DNA of 64,000 bases from QGON01 sp963691905. Lineage in GTDB: Bacteria; Pseudomonadota; Gammaproteobacteria; Chromatiales; Chromatiaceae. The translations under genes and the position numbers were made by a program. A model generated the notes under the pieces. The model ran no database searches, was not told where the DNA came from, and saw only the letters and a list, made by a program, of their open reading frames with translations. Location: positions 310,001 through 374,000 of the forward strand of contig OY829892.1 in the NCBI GenBank assembly GCA_963691905.1. Direction: 5' to 3'. How positions within the stretch are numbered: position 1 is the first letter of the stretch; each line of letters starts with the position of its first letter. Positions 35,755 to 45,191 of the stretch are shown piece after piece.

Positions 35755-35983
35755 AGTCTTACCCTTTTACTTAAGATGGTGAATTGAGTTGATGAGCTGT
35801 TTCCCCCGCTCACACGGGAATTGGGCGCAGATTGTGTCGCTACTGGGGGAAAAAATCAAAAATGTCTGCAAATAGACCGCCCCAACGGTGGATTTTCGGC
35901 GCCCATTCTGGTGAAATTCATCGTCTTCCTGCTCGTTTTGCAGACGGATTCCCCCAACCTAACAAGGTCGACCTGGACGCAGT

Positions 35984-36706
35984 ATGCCCCCCCCTGACCC
36001 GACAACCCACGATGAACCCGCCTCCGGCAACCCGCGCCGCGGCAATGGGCGTATCAGGCTGATCCTGGCACTGGGAGCCGTTGCCCTGCTGATCTTCTGG
36101 TTCTACCCGATGCTCTTTACGGAAGAGAAAGGCCCCGAGCTACAGCAGGAAGAGATCGACCCCATCATCCGCGCCCAGATCGAGGCGGCCAGGCAGCCGG
36201 ACGGGGAATCGATAGAATCTGCGCCGGTAGAGACTGAGCCCAGGCCCGACACAATCGATACTCAGGTGGCGAGGATAGCGCTGCCTCAGACTCTCCCCCC
36301 CCCTGCCCCGGATCTGGAAGAGGGTGAGGCTGCGAGAATCCTCATCGCCTCCATCCGAAATGGCAGGGAGAACCTGGAACTGGACCTGTTGAGTCAGCGG
36401 GCAGGCTCATTCCAACAGGAGGGGAAAACCACTGACGCCTATCTGCTCTATTTTTTCGCTGCCCGGCAGGGTCACGCGGATTCGGCCCTGATCCTGGGCA
36501 AGATGAATGACCCGGCCACGTTCGACGCCGACAACGACGTGCTCGATCAGCCCGACCCGACCCAAGCCTTCAAGTGGTACACCATGGCCGCCGGAAATGG
36601 GCTCAGCGAGGCACAGGCCCGCCTCGCCATACTGCACGATACCCTCGAGCAGGCCGCCGACGACGGAGACCCCCAAGCGCAACGACTGCTGCTGAACTGG
36701 CAATGA
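35984..36706 (+). CDS. Membrane-anchored Sel1-repeat-like protein
   Basis: 240 residues: a Pro-rich cytoplasmic start, one membrane helix (about 27-45, LILALGAVALLIFWFYPMLF), an acidic low-complexity linker, then helical Sel1-type repeats (YLLYFFAARQGHADSALILG; AFKWYTMAAGNGLSEAQARL). Sel1 repeats mediate protein-protein contacts. It overlaps the start of the vWA gene by 4 bases, so both belong to one unit with the following ABC transporter. Confidence 0.7.
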   Translation: MPPPDPTTHDEPASGNPRRGNGRIRLILALGAVALLIFWFYPMLFTEEKGPELQQEEIDPIIRAQIEAARQPDGESIESAPVETEPRPDTIDTQVARIALPQTLPPPAPDLEEGEAARILIASIRNGRENLELDLLSQRAGSFQQEGKTTDAYLLYFFAARQGHADSALILGKMNDPATFDADNDVLDQPDPTQAFKWYTMAAGNGLSEAQARLAILHDTLEQAADDGDPQAQRLLLNWQ

Positions 36707-38727
36707 CTATGCAACTGCGAATTCTTTCCCTTTTTCTGCTCCTTTCCCTGACAAACGGCCCACTGTTTGCCGCGTTGGAGACCCCTCTTCGCCCCCTTCT
36801 GATGCCGGACAAACAGTCACTCTATCAGCGTGTATTGGCCAAACCGGAGGCGCAATTCCACGCCACCCCGGAGAGTGAAGCGGGAGAGAAAGCCATCCCC
36901 TTTACCGCCTTTTATGTCTATGCACGGAAGGAAGTCAACGGCGAGGGCTGGCAGCAGGTGGGGCACAACCGCCACGGCCAACTTGCTGGCTGGATCAGGG
37001 AGACGGATCTGATCCCCTGGAATCAGGGGCTGACCATCGCCTTTAGAGAACCCCTGGGCAACGACCGCGTCCTTCTGTTCAGAGACAAGGAGGGGCTCAA
37101 ATCACTGGTGGATACCTATGATCTGGAGCATTACAAGCAGGTCTATACGGATGCTGAAAGCGGCAAACTGACCGCCGAATCTCCGGTCATCGCCATCCAG
37201 CCAAAAATCCATGTGGACATACTCAAGGATTTCTATCTGGTCCCTATCCGCAGCCATGAGGATGTCTATCTCGGCAGTGAACAGGCGCGCATCCTGCAAG
37301 TTTCCAGTGTACCTTTGCAGACAGCCAAAAAGCAGCCGCCGAAGAAAGAACAGGTTAAACCGGCCAACCCTACGGCAACACCGGCCAAACGGTTCCGCTC
37401 AGGCGTGGTCTTTGTCATCGACGCCACCCTCTCCATGGATCCCTACATCGACCGCACCCGCGAAGCCGTGCGCAAGGTCTACGAAACCATCACCAAAGAA
37501 GAACTGACCGGCGATGTCAGTTTTGGTCTGATCGCCTTCCGGGATAACCCCGAAAGCGTGCCGGAACTGGAGTACCTCACCCGCACCTATGTCACGCTGG
37601 AACAGGGACAGAACGCCGACAGTTTCTTCAGGCAGGTCTCCTCGCTGAAAGCCGCCACCGCTTCCAGCAAAGGATTCATCGAAGACAGCTTTGCCGGTAT
37701 CAACGAGGCCATCGACAACATCGACTGGGAGGGACAGGACGCCCGTTATGTCGTGCTGATTACCGACGCTGGCCCGCGTGACGCCTCCGATCCCCTATCC
37801 GGCACCGGCCTCAACGCCGAAAGCCTCTCCCGGCTCGCCCGCAATAAAGGTATCGCCCTCTCGGTGCTGCATCTGCTGACCCCGAGCCAGTACGCCAACC
37901 ACGAAGGTGCTGCTGAACGTTACAAGGCGCTCTCCTACTACCCCGGCATCGGCAGTTTCTATTTTGGCGTCAAGACCGGCGACGTGAACCGCTTTGGCCG
38001 CGTCATGGACGCCCTGGCCCACCAGATTACCGACCAGGTAAAGGTCACTGCCATCGCCGCAGCGGGAAAAGCACTCCAGCGCCAGCCGGCCCCTGCACCT
38101 GATAAAAAAGAGCAGGATGAGGAACCGGATCAACTGGCCCAGTTCCAGGCCAAGGTCGCAAAGCTCGGTTATGCCCTGCGCATGCGCTATCTGCAGCAAG
38201 ACAAAGCGGAGCAGATCCCCAGCGTTTTCAATGCCTGGCTGGTGGATCGGGATTTCAAAAACCCGGAGCGCCAGACCCTGGACGTGCGCGTGCTGCTGAC
38301 CCGTGACCAGCTGAGTGATCTGCACAGCATCATGCGTCAGGTGTTGGAAACTGCGGAGGAGGGCCTGCTCTCCCCTCGCAGTTTTCTCAATGATCTGAAG
38401 AGTCTGGCCGCCACCATCTCCCGGGATCCGGAGCAACTCGGCAGTACCACCCGCGTCAGCGGCGCCCTCGAAGGCAATCTGGCGGACATGGGTTTCATGC
38501 GCGAATATATCGAAGACCTGCCCTACACAGGGGAAGTGATGAATCTCTCCCTGGAAAACTGGCAGGACTGGCCGGCGAGGGAGCAACTCGCCTTCATCCA
38601 CCGGATGGAGGAGAAGATCAACTACTACCAGGTGCTGCACGACCATACTGACCTCTGGGTCTCCCTCGATGGCAGTTCAGTATCCGGCGACTCAGTATTC
38701 CCTATCGCACTGGAAATGCTGCCTTAA
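36703..38727 (+). CDS. Secreted vWA-domain protein resembling the C-terminal part of PpkA
   Basis: 674 residues from the ATG overlapping the previous stop (ATGA). Signal peptide to about residue 22 (LFLLLSLTNGPLFA). Residues 40-110 look like an SH3-type module (FYVYARKEVNGEGWQQVGHN). The von Willebrand A domain (about 235-430) has the metal site FVIDATLSMDPYIDRTREAV: D240-A-T-L-S244, a slight variant of DxSxS. The combination and its ABC neighbours recall the region after the kinase domain of PpkA, the T6SS regulatory kinase; no kinase domain is present. Likely a periplasmic sensor module; function inferred. Confidence 0.7.
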   Translation: MTMQLRILSLFLLLSLTNGPLFAALETPLRPLLMPDKQSLYQRVLAKPEAQFHATPESEAGEKAIPFTAFYVYARKEVNGEGWQQVGHNRHGQLAGWIRETDLIPWNQGLTIAFREPLGNDRVLLFRDKEGLKSLVDTYDLEHYKQVYTDAESGKLTAESPVIAIQPKIHVDILKDFYLVPIRSHEDVYLGSEQARILQVSSVPLQTAKKQPPKKEQVKPANPTATPAKRFRSGVVFVIDATLSMDPYIDRTREAVRKVYETITKEELTGDVSFGLIAFRDNPESVPELEYLTRTYVTLEQGQNADSFFRQVSSLKAATASSKGFIEDSFAGINEAIDNIDWEGQDARYVVLITDAGPRDASDPLSGTGLNAESLSRLARNKGIALSVLHLLTPSQYANHEGAAERYKALSYYPGIGSFYFGVKTGDVNRFGRVMDALAHQITDQVKVTAIAAAGKALQRQPAPAPDKKEQDEEPDQLAQFQAKVAKLGYALRMRYLQQDKAEQIPSVFNAWLVDRDFKNPERQTLDVRVLLTRDQLSDLHSIMRQVLETAEEGLLSPRSFLNDLKSLAATISRDPEQLGSTTRVSGALEGNLADMGFMREYIEDLPYTGEVMNLSLENWQDWPAREQLAFIHRMEEKINYYQVLHDHTDLWVSLDGSSVSGDSVFPIALEMLP

Positions 38728-38732
38728 AACAC

Positions 38733-39512
38733 GTGAGCAGTTTTTCCAATGATCGGCTGGGGGCACCCAACCCCACCAGCAGCAAGATACTCATCTACCA
38801 TTTGCGCGACGTGGTAAAGACCCGTGAGGCAGAGGGGGTGGCCTTTCGCCTGCGCGTACCCAGCCTGCAGATCGCAATGGGAGAGAAGGTGGCCCTGATC
38901 GGCGAGAGTGGCAGCGGCAAGAGCACCCTGCTCGACATGCTCTCCATGACCTTGCGGCCCAGTGAGATTGGCTCTTTCCGCTTTCGACCGGGAGCCGGTA
39001 CCGAACCCGTGGACATCGCGGAGCACTGGCGCAGGAAGCGGCTCAACCGGCTTGGCGACCTGCGCCGTCAGCGCATCGGTTATGTCATGCAGACAGGTGG
39101 ACTGCTGCCCTATCTCACGGTGCGGGAAAATATCGGTCTCTCGCGGCGGCTGCTCAATATGCCGGGGGATGAAATGATCGAAGAACTCGCCGGTAATCTC
39201 GGTATTCGGCGCCATCTCGACAAACTGCCGCACCTGCTCTCCGTCGGTGAACGCCAGCGGGTTGCCATCGGCCGCGCCCTGGCCCATCGCCCCTCCATCG
39301 TCATCGCCGATGAGCCCACTGCCTCCCTCGATCCGATTGCCGCCGAGAAGATTATGTCGCTGTTCATCGAACTGGTGGACGAACTCCATATCACTGTCAT
39401 CATCGCCAGCCACGCCTGGCGGCACATCAACCGGCTAGGTCTGCGTCACCTCTCCCACGTCACGCGTCGTGAGCAGAATGGCAACACCACCGAAACCGTG
39501 GTGAGTGGATAG
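38733..39512 (+). CDS. ABC transporter ATP-binding protein, LolD/TagT-like
   Basis: 259 residues from a GTG five bases after the vWA stop. Walker A GESGSGKSTLLDML, signature LLSVGERQRVAIGRAL (unusual SVGE for SGGQ), Walker B IVIADEPTASLDP, switch His in IIASHAWRH. It belongs to the MacB/LolD-like group that works with FtsX-type permeases in mechanotransmission rather than bulk transport. Coupled to the next gene by a one-base overlap. Confidence 0.88.
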   Translation: MSSFSNDRLGAPNPTSSKILIYHLRDVVKTREAEGVAFRLRVPSLQIAMGEKVALIGESGSGKSTLLDMLSMTLRPSEIGSFRFRPGAGTEPVDIAEHWRRKRLNRLGDLRRQRIGYVMQTGGLLPYLTVRENIGLSRRLLNMPGDEMIEELAGNLGIRRHLDKLPHLLSVGERQRVAIGRALAHRPSIVIADEPTASLDPIAAEKIMSLFIELVDELHITVIIASHAWRHINRLGLRHLSHVTRREQNGNTTETVVSG

Positions 39513-40723
39513 TGCTGCGCCGTTTCAAAAACGTCTTCTGGCTCGCCAACCGGGATTACAAGAACGAATGGCAGATGTCCGGCTTCTTCGTGATCGCCCT
39601 GGCCGCAGTGCTGGGGCCGATGATGATCCTCTTCGGACTCAAGTTCGGCATCATCGGCAGCATGCTGGACAATCTGATCGAAGATCCCCGCAACCGGGAG
39701 ATCCGTCCCATCGGCAGCGGCCGCTACGACCGGACATGGATCGAAAACCTGCGCAGCCAGACCGGCGTCAATTTCATCGTGCCCCGCACCCGCGCCATTG
39801 CCGCCACCATTCAGCTCAAGAGCGAAAAGGCCTCCCGCATCCTGTCGGTGGAGATGCTGCCCACAGATCGCGGCGACCCACTGCTGAACGGACTCGATAT
39901 ACCCACCGGACTGCATCAACTCGTCCTGTCCGAATCCGCAGCACGCAAACTCAAGGCTGGCAAGGGCGACAAGATAAGCGGCAGCCTGGCCCGGAGATTC
40001 CGTGGCCGCAGCGAACGGGTGCATATCGAACTGACGATCGTGGATATCGCCAAACCGGGGGCATTCAGCCGTGACGGTGCATTCGCGCCTGTCTATCTGG
40101 TGGAATCGGCAGAGGCGTTTCGTGACGGCCAGGCGGTACCGGCTCTTGGCTGGAAGGGCAACAAACCGAAAGACGCGGGGCGAACCTACCCCAGTTTTCG
40201 GCTCTATACCCACTCCATCTATGATGTCGAACCTATCAGCAAGATACTGTTGCAGCAGGGGATAGAGGTTCGCACCCGCGCAGCGGACATCGAGATCGTC
40301 CGCAGCATGGACCGTAACCTGAGTGCTGTGTTCTGGCTGATCGCCGTGATCGGCCTGATCGGTTTCTCTTTCTCTCTCGGCGCCAGCTTATGGGCCAATG
40401 TTGACCGTAAGCGCAAAGAGTTGAGCGTACTGCGACTGGTGGGATTTCGCACCGGTGATATCATCTGGTTCCCGGTGATCCAGTCACTTTTCACCGGCGT
40501 CCTCGGCTGGGCTAGTGCATCCCTGATCTACCTGGGCGTCGCCTATACCATCAATGATATGTTCGCTTCACAACTGGAGAGTGGCGACACTGTCTGCCGA
40601 CTGTTGCCTGAGCATTTTCTCATCGCCCTGGGGCTGACCTGCACCGCCGCTATCCTCGCCGCCACCCTGGCGGGGTACCGCGCTGCCAGAGTCGAGCCGT
40701 CAGAGGGCCTGCGGGATATCTGA
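39512..40723 (+). CDS. FtsX-like ABC permease, TagS-like
   Basis: 403 residues from a GTG overlapping the previous stop. MacB/FtsX layout: one N-terminal helix (about 24-45), a large periplasmic domain (about 60-260), then three C-terminal helices beginning AVFWLIAVIGLIGFSFSLGA and a typical VDRKRKELSVLRLVGF coupling loop. It forms a complex with the preceding ATPase. With the vWA protein it resembles PpkA/TagT/TagS, the signalling branch of some T6SS loci, though no T6SS gene is near. Confidence 0.82.
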   Translation: MLRRFKNVFWLANRDYKNEWQMSGFFVIALAAVLGPMMILFGLKFGIIGSMLDNLIEDPRNREIRPIGSGRYDRTWIENLRSQTGVNFIVPRTRAIAATIQLKSEKASRILSVEMLPTDRGDPLLNGLDIPTGLHQLVLSESAARKLKAGKGDKISGSLARRFRGRSERVHIELTIVDIAKPGAFSRDGAFAPVYLVESAEAFRDGQAVPALGWKGNKPKDAGRTYPSFRLYTHSIYDVEPISKILLQQGIEVRTRAADIEIVRSMDRNLSAVFWLIAVIGLIGFSFSLGASLWANVDRKRKELSVLRLVGFRTGDIIWFPVIQSLFTGVLGWASASLIYLGVAYTINDMFASQLESGDTVCRLLPEHFLIALGLTCTAAILAATLAGYRAARVEPSEGLRDI

Positions 40724-40797
40724 CTCAAGCAATCATGGTGCGCACAGCGCACCCTACGTTCTCGCCGTGAGTGGACACACAACATCACGCTCCGACC

Positions 40798-40996
40798 AGA
40801 ATGGCACTGACTTAAGGAAAAAAGCACTAATAATTAACTACTTGGGTAGGTTGGGTTAGGCCGTCTTTTTGGACGTAACCCAACAATATGCGCCATTGTT
40901 GTCGTGTTACGCTACGCTAACACGACCTACTGTTTTTTAGGTATTTGGCAAGTCATTGACAATACGAACATTGTTGCCTTAAGTCAGTGCCATTCC
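40798..40996. mobile_element. MITE-like element with terminal inverted repeats and 9-base target duplication
   Basis: 199 bases bounded by 20-base inverted repeats with one mismatch (AGAATGGCACTGACTTAAGG at the left end; the right end reads as its complement) and flanked on both sides by the direct repeat GCTCCGACC (40789-40797 and 40997-41005). It contains no gene; its middle holds a palindromic unit that recurs at 26031-26077. The structure is that of a non-autonomous transposon moved by an IS transposase encoded elsewhere. Confidence 0.75.
40847..40893. repeat. Dispersed palindromic repeat, copy 2
   Basis: Reverse-complement match to 26031-26077 (about 41 of 47 identical), with arms GGTTGGGTTA and GTAACCCAAC. 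It lies inside the MITE-like element, so the repeat may be part of the mobile unit. Confidence 0.7.
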
Positions 40997-41023
40997 GCTC
41001 CGACCCCGTATTTTTCTGAACAG

Positions 41024-41365
41024 CTACCCGTTCGATAGAAAAAAGTAGGCACCAAAACAGAGCCAGGAGAGCAGCAGCAATATCCAGGGCAGTTTGCTGC
41101 TTTTCCGCGGCGTAGTGGGCGGAGCAGCTTCCGGCTGAGTGGGTTGCGGTGCTGCTGAAGCCGTGGCTTTCCTCAGTTTTTTATCGAGCTCCCGCGCCTT
41201 GACCTTGTATTGTTTCTTATAGAGGTCAATGCCCTTCTGGATGCCCTGCGCGATCAGCTTCGTCTGCTCCTTGGTCTGTCCCGGTTTTTGCGTCCCGCGC
41301 GCAATCTTCATCGCTTCGTCCCTGGTTTCATCCGAAACCTGCGCTTTTTTGGAATATTTAGCCAT
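41024..41365 (-). CDS. DUF2956 family protein
   Basis: 113 residues: a basic N-terminal half with SKKAQVSDETRDEAMKIARG and GQTKEQTKLIAQGIQKGIDL, characteristic of DUF2956, a Pro/Ala-rich linker, and one C-terminal membrane helix (LPWILLLLSWLCFGAYFFL). It is thus tail-anchored with its mass in the cytoplasm. Function unknown. It is flanked by two MITE-like elements. Confidence 0.8.
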   Translation of the reverse strand: MAKYSKKAQVSDETRDEAMKIARGTQKPGQTKEQTKLIAQGIQKGIDLYKKQYKVKARELDKKLRKATASAAPQPTQPEAAPPTTPRKSSKLPWILLLLSWLCFGAYFFLSNG

Positions 41366-41371
41366 CGATTT

Positions 41372-41532
41372 AGGAGCCTCTGAATGAATCTGAGCAAGAT
41401 GAATTGGCGATCAGAATACGCCAATTTGAGGCGCAAATCGTACGTAATAGCCAGCTATTGCGAAGATTTGCAACGAAAAAGTGGCGAATTCTGGCGTCAA
41501 GGCACTTGATCATGATTCGTTCAGAAGCTCCT
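41372..41532. mobile_element. Second MITE-like inverted-repeat element
   Basis: 161 bases with ~19-base ends AGGAGCCTCTGAATGAATC and GATTCGTTCAGAAGCTCCT, complementary except for two positions, flanked by TTA on both sides. It fills the gap between the DUF2956 start and the relA stop codon exactly and contains no gene. The ends differ from those of the element at 40798. Confidence 0.55.
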
Positions 41533-43736
41533 TAAACCACCCGTTTTACGTCCATCACGTCAGGCAACTGCTCGACCTTGGTCAGCAGACGACTGAGCTG
41601 TTCCATATCGTTCACTTCGACGGTGAATAGCATGGTGGCGGTATCGGTCTTGCGGTCACTGTTCGTTGTGACACTGATGACATCAACCTCGTCACCGGTG
41701 AAGACCGAAGAGATATCACGCAGCAGTCCCTTACGGTCTGCCGCAAGGATACGAATATCGACCGGGTAGGTTGACGCTTCATGCTGGTCACTCCAGCACA
41801 CCTCCACCAGACGCCCCAGTTCGTCCTCATCCATCGCGCGGATATTGGAGCAATTCCGCCGATGCACCGTCACGCCCCGGCCGCGGGTGACGTAACCAAT
41901 AATAGAATCATAGGGGACCGGTTTACAGCAACGGGCCATGGTGGTCATCAGATCTTCGACCCCATCCACCACCACTTCGCCTTTGATCTGCGCTTTGGGG
42001 CGGGTCTTTTCCAGGGGCAGTTCGGTCTGCTCCGACTGTTTTCCCCTTATCCCGGAACCAGCCACCTGTACGGGTGACAGCTCGCCACGGCCGATGGCGG
42101 CATAGACATCGTCAACCTGTTTGAGATTGTGTTTCTCCGCAACTTCTTCCAGGTCGGGCTTTTCGATCACACTGAGGCGGACGATCTCCCTGTCCAGGGC
42201 CGCACGGCCAAGCTCGACATAGTGCGCATAATCGAGGTGTTTGAACCACTGACGCACCCGGCTTCGCGCCCGGCTGCTCTTCAGATAGCCAAGATGAGGA
42301 TTGATCCAGTCCCGGCTGGGCGTGCCGTTTTTGGAGGTCAACACCTCAACGATTTCACCGCTCTTCAGGGGACGCGTGAGCTGCACAATGTGGCCATCCA
42401 CCTTTGCTCCCCGGCATCTGTGCCCGATATCGGTGTGAACCGCATAGGCGAAGTCGAGCGGCGTCGAGCCTTTCGGCAACTCGACTACCTTGCTCTGCGG
42501 CGTGAGGACATAGATGCGGGTCGCCTCCATCTCCGTATCGAGCTGTTCGAGATGATCACTGTAGTCGTCTCCACTGTCCTTCAGATCCAGCCAGTGGCGC
42601 ATCCAGACGACGCGCAGCTCGAAGTCGGCATCATGTTTGGCGTTCTCCTTGTAGCGCCAATGGGCTGCGACACCCAATTCCGAATGGTGATGCATATCCT
42701 GTGTGCGAATCTGTACCTCCAGCGTCTTGTCCTCAGGACCGATCACCGCAGTGTGAATGGATTGGTACATATTCGCCTTGGGGGTGGCAATGTAGTCATC
42801 GAATTCACCGGGGATGTGTTTCCAGAGCCCGTGCACGATACCAAGCACCTCGTAACACTGGCCAATGTCACTTACCAACACCCGCACCGCCCGCAGGTCG
42901 AAGATCTGTTCAATATCCACCGCTTTTCGCTGCATCTTTCTCCAGATGGAGTAAATATGCTTGGGACGGCCGCTGATGTCCGCCTCTATGCCCTGTTTGC
43001 GAAACTCCCCGTCGAGCAGTTCAATCACTTCGTCGATAAACCGTTCCCGATCCTCACGCCGTCCATCCAGTTGGCTGGCCAGACGCTTGTAATCATCCGG
43101 ATTGAGAAAGCGCAGCGACAGGTCTTCCAACTCCCATTTGACCTGCCAGATGCCCAGTCGGTTAGCCAGTGGCGCATAGATGGCGCGGGTCTCCTGCGCC
43201 AGACGCAAACGGGTCTCTTCGGGAAGCTCACGGGCAATGCGCATCAAATGCAACCGCTCACCCACAACGACCAACACGACGCGGACATCTTCCGCGATCC
43301 CCAGCAACAGTCGCCGCAGGTTCTCTGCGTGCTCCGCCTCATCCACATGTTTGGTTTCGGAGGATAGACCGGTCAGGGCGTCGATACGGGTGAGATCATC
43401 CACCATGGTGGCAACGCTCTTGCCAAAGCGCTCTTCCAGCTGTGCCAGAGTGATGGTTGAATCGGTCAGCGACCCAAGCAGTATCGCCGCCGCAAGGGTC
43501 TCGCGGTCGAGGCGCATGCCAAACAGAATCTCCGCCACCGACAGGCCATGTCGCAGCCGGGTCTCACCGGAGGGAAGAAAGACGTCGCCACCTGCATCCA
43601 ACGCCAATTCACAGGCGTCTCGCAGATAGTCGACATCCTCCCGGCTGCTCTCCTGCCCATACGCCTCCAGCCAGGCATCGATGCCCTGCTGATCGACAGA
43701 CGTTCCTTCGGGCAGACTGGTGGTTACACTGACCAT
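41532..43736 (-). CDS. relA: GTP pyrophosphokinase RelA
   Basis: 734 residues, the size of E. coli RelA. It makes (p)ppGpp on ribosomes with uncharged tRNA. The N-terminal hydrolase region is degenerate: where SpoT has an HD pair, this reads LLGSLTDSTITLAQLEERFG. The synthetase region has KHIYSIWRKMQRK and VHGLWKHIPGEFDDYIATPK; TGS (VVELPKGSTPLDFAYAVHTD), a zinc-finger/RIS region (TTMARCCKPVPYDSIIGYVT) and ACT follow. Therefore a monofunctional synthetase; SpoT should be elsewhere. Confidence 0.95.
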   Translation of the reverse strand: MVSVTTSLPEGTSVDQQGIDAWLEAYGQESSREDVDYLRDACELALDAGGDVFLPSGETRLRHGLSVAEILFGMRLDRETLAAAILLGSLTDSTITLAQLEERFGKSVATMVDDLTRIDALTGLSSETKHVDEAEHAENLRRLLLGIAEDVRVVLVVVGERLHLMRIARELPEETRLRLAQETRAIYAPLANRLGIWQVKWELEDLSLRFLNPDDYKRLASQLDGRREDRERFIDEVIELLDGEFRKQGIEADISGRPKHIYSIWRKMQRKAVDIEQIFDLRAVRVLVSDIGQCYEVLGIVHGLWKHIPGEFDDYIATPKANMYQSIHTAVIGPEDKTLEVQIRTQDMHHHSELGVAAHWRYKENAKHDADFELRVVWMRHWLDLKDSGDDYSDHLEQLDTEMEATRIYVLTPQSKVVELPKGSTPLDFAYAVHTDIGHRCRGAKVDGHIVQLTRPLKSGEIVEVLTSKNGTPSRDWINPHLGYLKSSRARSRVRQWFKHLDYAHYVELGRAALDREIVRLSVIEKPDLEEVAEKHNLKQVDDVYAAIGRGELSPVQVAGSGIRGKQSEQTELPLEKTRPKAQIKGEVVVDGVEDLMTTMARCCKPVPYDSIIGYVTRGRGVTVHRRNCSNIRAMDEDELGRLVEVCWSDQHEASTYPVDIRILAADRKGLLRDISSVFTGDEVDVISVTTNSDRKTDTATMLFTVEVNDMEQLSRLLTKVEQLPDVMDVKRVV

Positions 43737-43767
43737 TGGCGATTCACTGTGTTAGCGTCTGCAAACA

Positions 43768-45009
43768 CTAGTCGAGTACATGGCTCACAAGTCCATCCGC
43801 CAGCTTGGGCTCGAACCAGGTCGATTTGGGGGGCATCACCTCCCCCGCATCGGCTACCGCCATCAGGTCTTCCATCCCGGTGGGAAAGAACGAGAAGGCG
43901 ACCTGCATCTCACCGCTGTCCACTCTTTTCTCCAGACCAGCCAGACCGCGAATACCGCCGACAAAGTCGATGCGGCTGTCACGGCGAGGATCGGAGATCC
44001 CAAGAATCGGTTCGATCAGATTGTTGGCCAACAGACTCACGTCCAGCCGACCCACCGGATCGTCGCTGGGGATACGCTCTCCACTCAGGCGCAGACGGTA
44101 CCACTGCTTGTCCAGATACATGCCGAATTCGGCAGGCTGCGACGGCTTAACCGGTAAATCGCTAACCTCAACACTGAAGGCCTCACCAACCTGAGACAGG
44201 AAAGCAGCCGAATCCAGCCCGTTGAGATCCTTCACCACCCGGTTGTAGTCGAGGATCTGCATCTGATTGTGGGGAAAAATCACAGTCAGAAAGTAATTGT
44301 AGGACTCGTCACCCGTATGGTTTGGATTGTCCGCCTTGCGGACAGCAGCTACCCGGGAACCCGCCGCCGAGCGATGGTGGCCATCGGCCACGTAGAGGGC
44401 ATCCATGGCATCGAAAGCATCGGTCAGCCTGGCGACTGTGGTCTTATCCGCCACCACCCAGATCTCATGCAGCACACCATCAGCGGCGGTGACTTCGATA
44501 ACTGGTGCGGCGCTGCTTATCTCTGCAAGAGTGCTGTCGACAACGGAGGTACTGGGATAGACCAGAAACACCGGGCCGGTCTGAGCGTTGAGGGCATCGA
44601 CCTGACGCACCCTGTCATCCTCTTTCGCAGGACGGGTGAATTCATGCTTTTTGATTCGATTGTTGTCATAAGCATCTACAGAGGCAACAGCCGCCAGCCC
44701 CGTCTGCACATGCTCACCCATAGTCAGCCGATAGACATAGAAACAGGGTTTTTCGTCCCGCACCAGTACGCCTTCATCCTCCATCTTCGCCAGATTTTCC
44801 GCCGCCTTGGCATAGACTTCGGGCGCATAAGGATCAGTGCCTTCAGGCAGGTCAACCTCGGGGCGGGAGATATGCAGGAAACTCCAGGGACGGCCCACCA
44901 CCATCTCGCGGGCTTCCGCTTCATTCATTACATCGTAAGGTGGGGCGGCCACATCGGCGGCACGACCAGCGGCGGGACGCAGCCCCGGAAACGCTCTGAT
45001 CAACGGCAT
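43768..45009 (-). CDS. DUF1015 family protein
   Basis: 413 residues. Family-defining parts: AFPGLRPAAGRAADVAAPPY at the start, YRLTMGEHVQTGLAAVASVD, and YVADGHHRSAAGSRV in the middle. DUF1015 proteins are conserved in bacteria and archaea with no settled function; the HHR segment suggests a phosphate- or metal-handling site. It lies just downstream of relA's start on the same strand (31 bases apart), possibly co-transcribed with it. Confidence 0.85.
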   Translation of the reverse strand: MPLIRAFPGLRPAAGRAADVAAPPYDVMNEAEAREMVVGRPWSFLHISRPEVDLPEGTDPYAPEVYAKAAENLAKMEDEGVLVRDEKPCFYVYRLTMGEHVQTGLAAVASVDAYDNNRIKKHEFTRPAKEDDRVRQVDALNAQTGPVFLVYPSTSVVDSTLAEISSAAPVIEVTAADGVLHEIWVVADKTTVARLTDAFDAMDALYVADGHHRSAAGSRVAAVRKADNPNHTGDESYNYFLTVIFPHNQMQILDYNRVVKDLNGLDSAAFLSQVGEAFSVEVSDLPVKPSQPAEFGMYLDKQWYRLRLSGERIPSDDPVGRLDVSLLANNLIEPILGISDPRRDSRIDFVGGIRGLAGLEKRVDSGEMQVAFSFFPTGMEDLMAVADAGEVMPPKSTWFEPKLADGLVSHVLD

Positions 45010-45121
45010 GTCGAGATCCTTAAAGTTCAGGTAGGGGTGACGCTACGGCGCCAACAATAAAGTTAAACCAGGGGGATTGTTTCAAATGCATGAGCCACAG
45101 ATCAAGCACATTCCCGATCCA

Positions 45122-45139
45122 TGTCAGAAAATCCCTACA
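45122..45139 (+). promoter_or_regulatory. GacA-type upstream activating sequence
   Basis: TGTCAG-AAAATC-CCTACA is an 18-base imperfect palindrome matching the GacA box TGTAAG-N6-CTTACA at 10 of 12 defined positions with exact spacing. Its centre lies ~61 bases before the inferred start of the GGA-rich RNA at 45192, the distance known for rsmZ-type genes. Confidence 0.6.
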
Positions 45140-45191
45140 TAAACGCCGGATATTTCCCGCAGATAAAATTCGCTTCAAGTGTCAAGATTAA

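Noticed and set aside
42129..43367. Long plus-strand ORF (412 codons) opposite relA
   Set aside because: It is the antisense frame of a certain relA gene; the translation has no domain and shadow-like composition.
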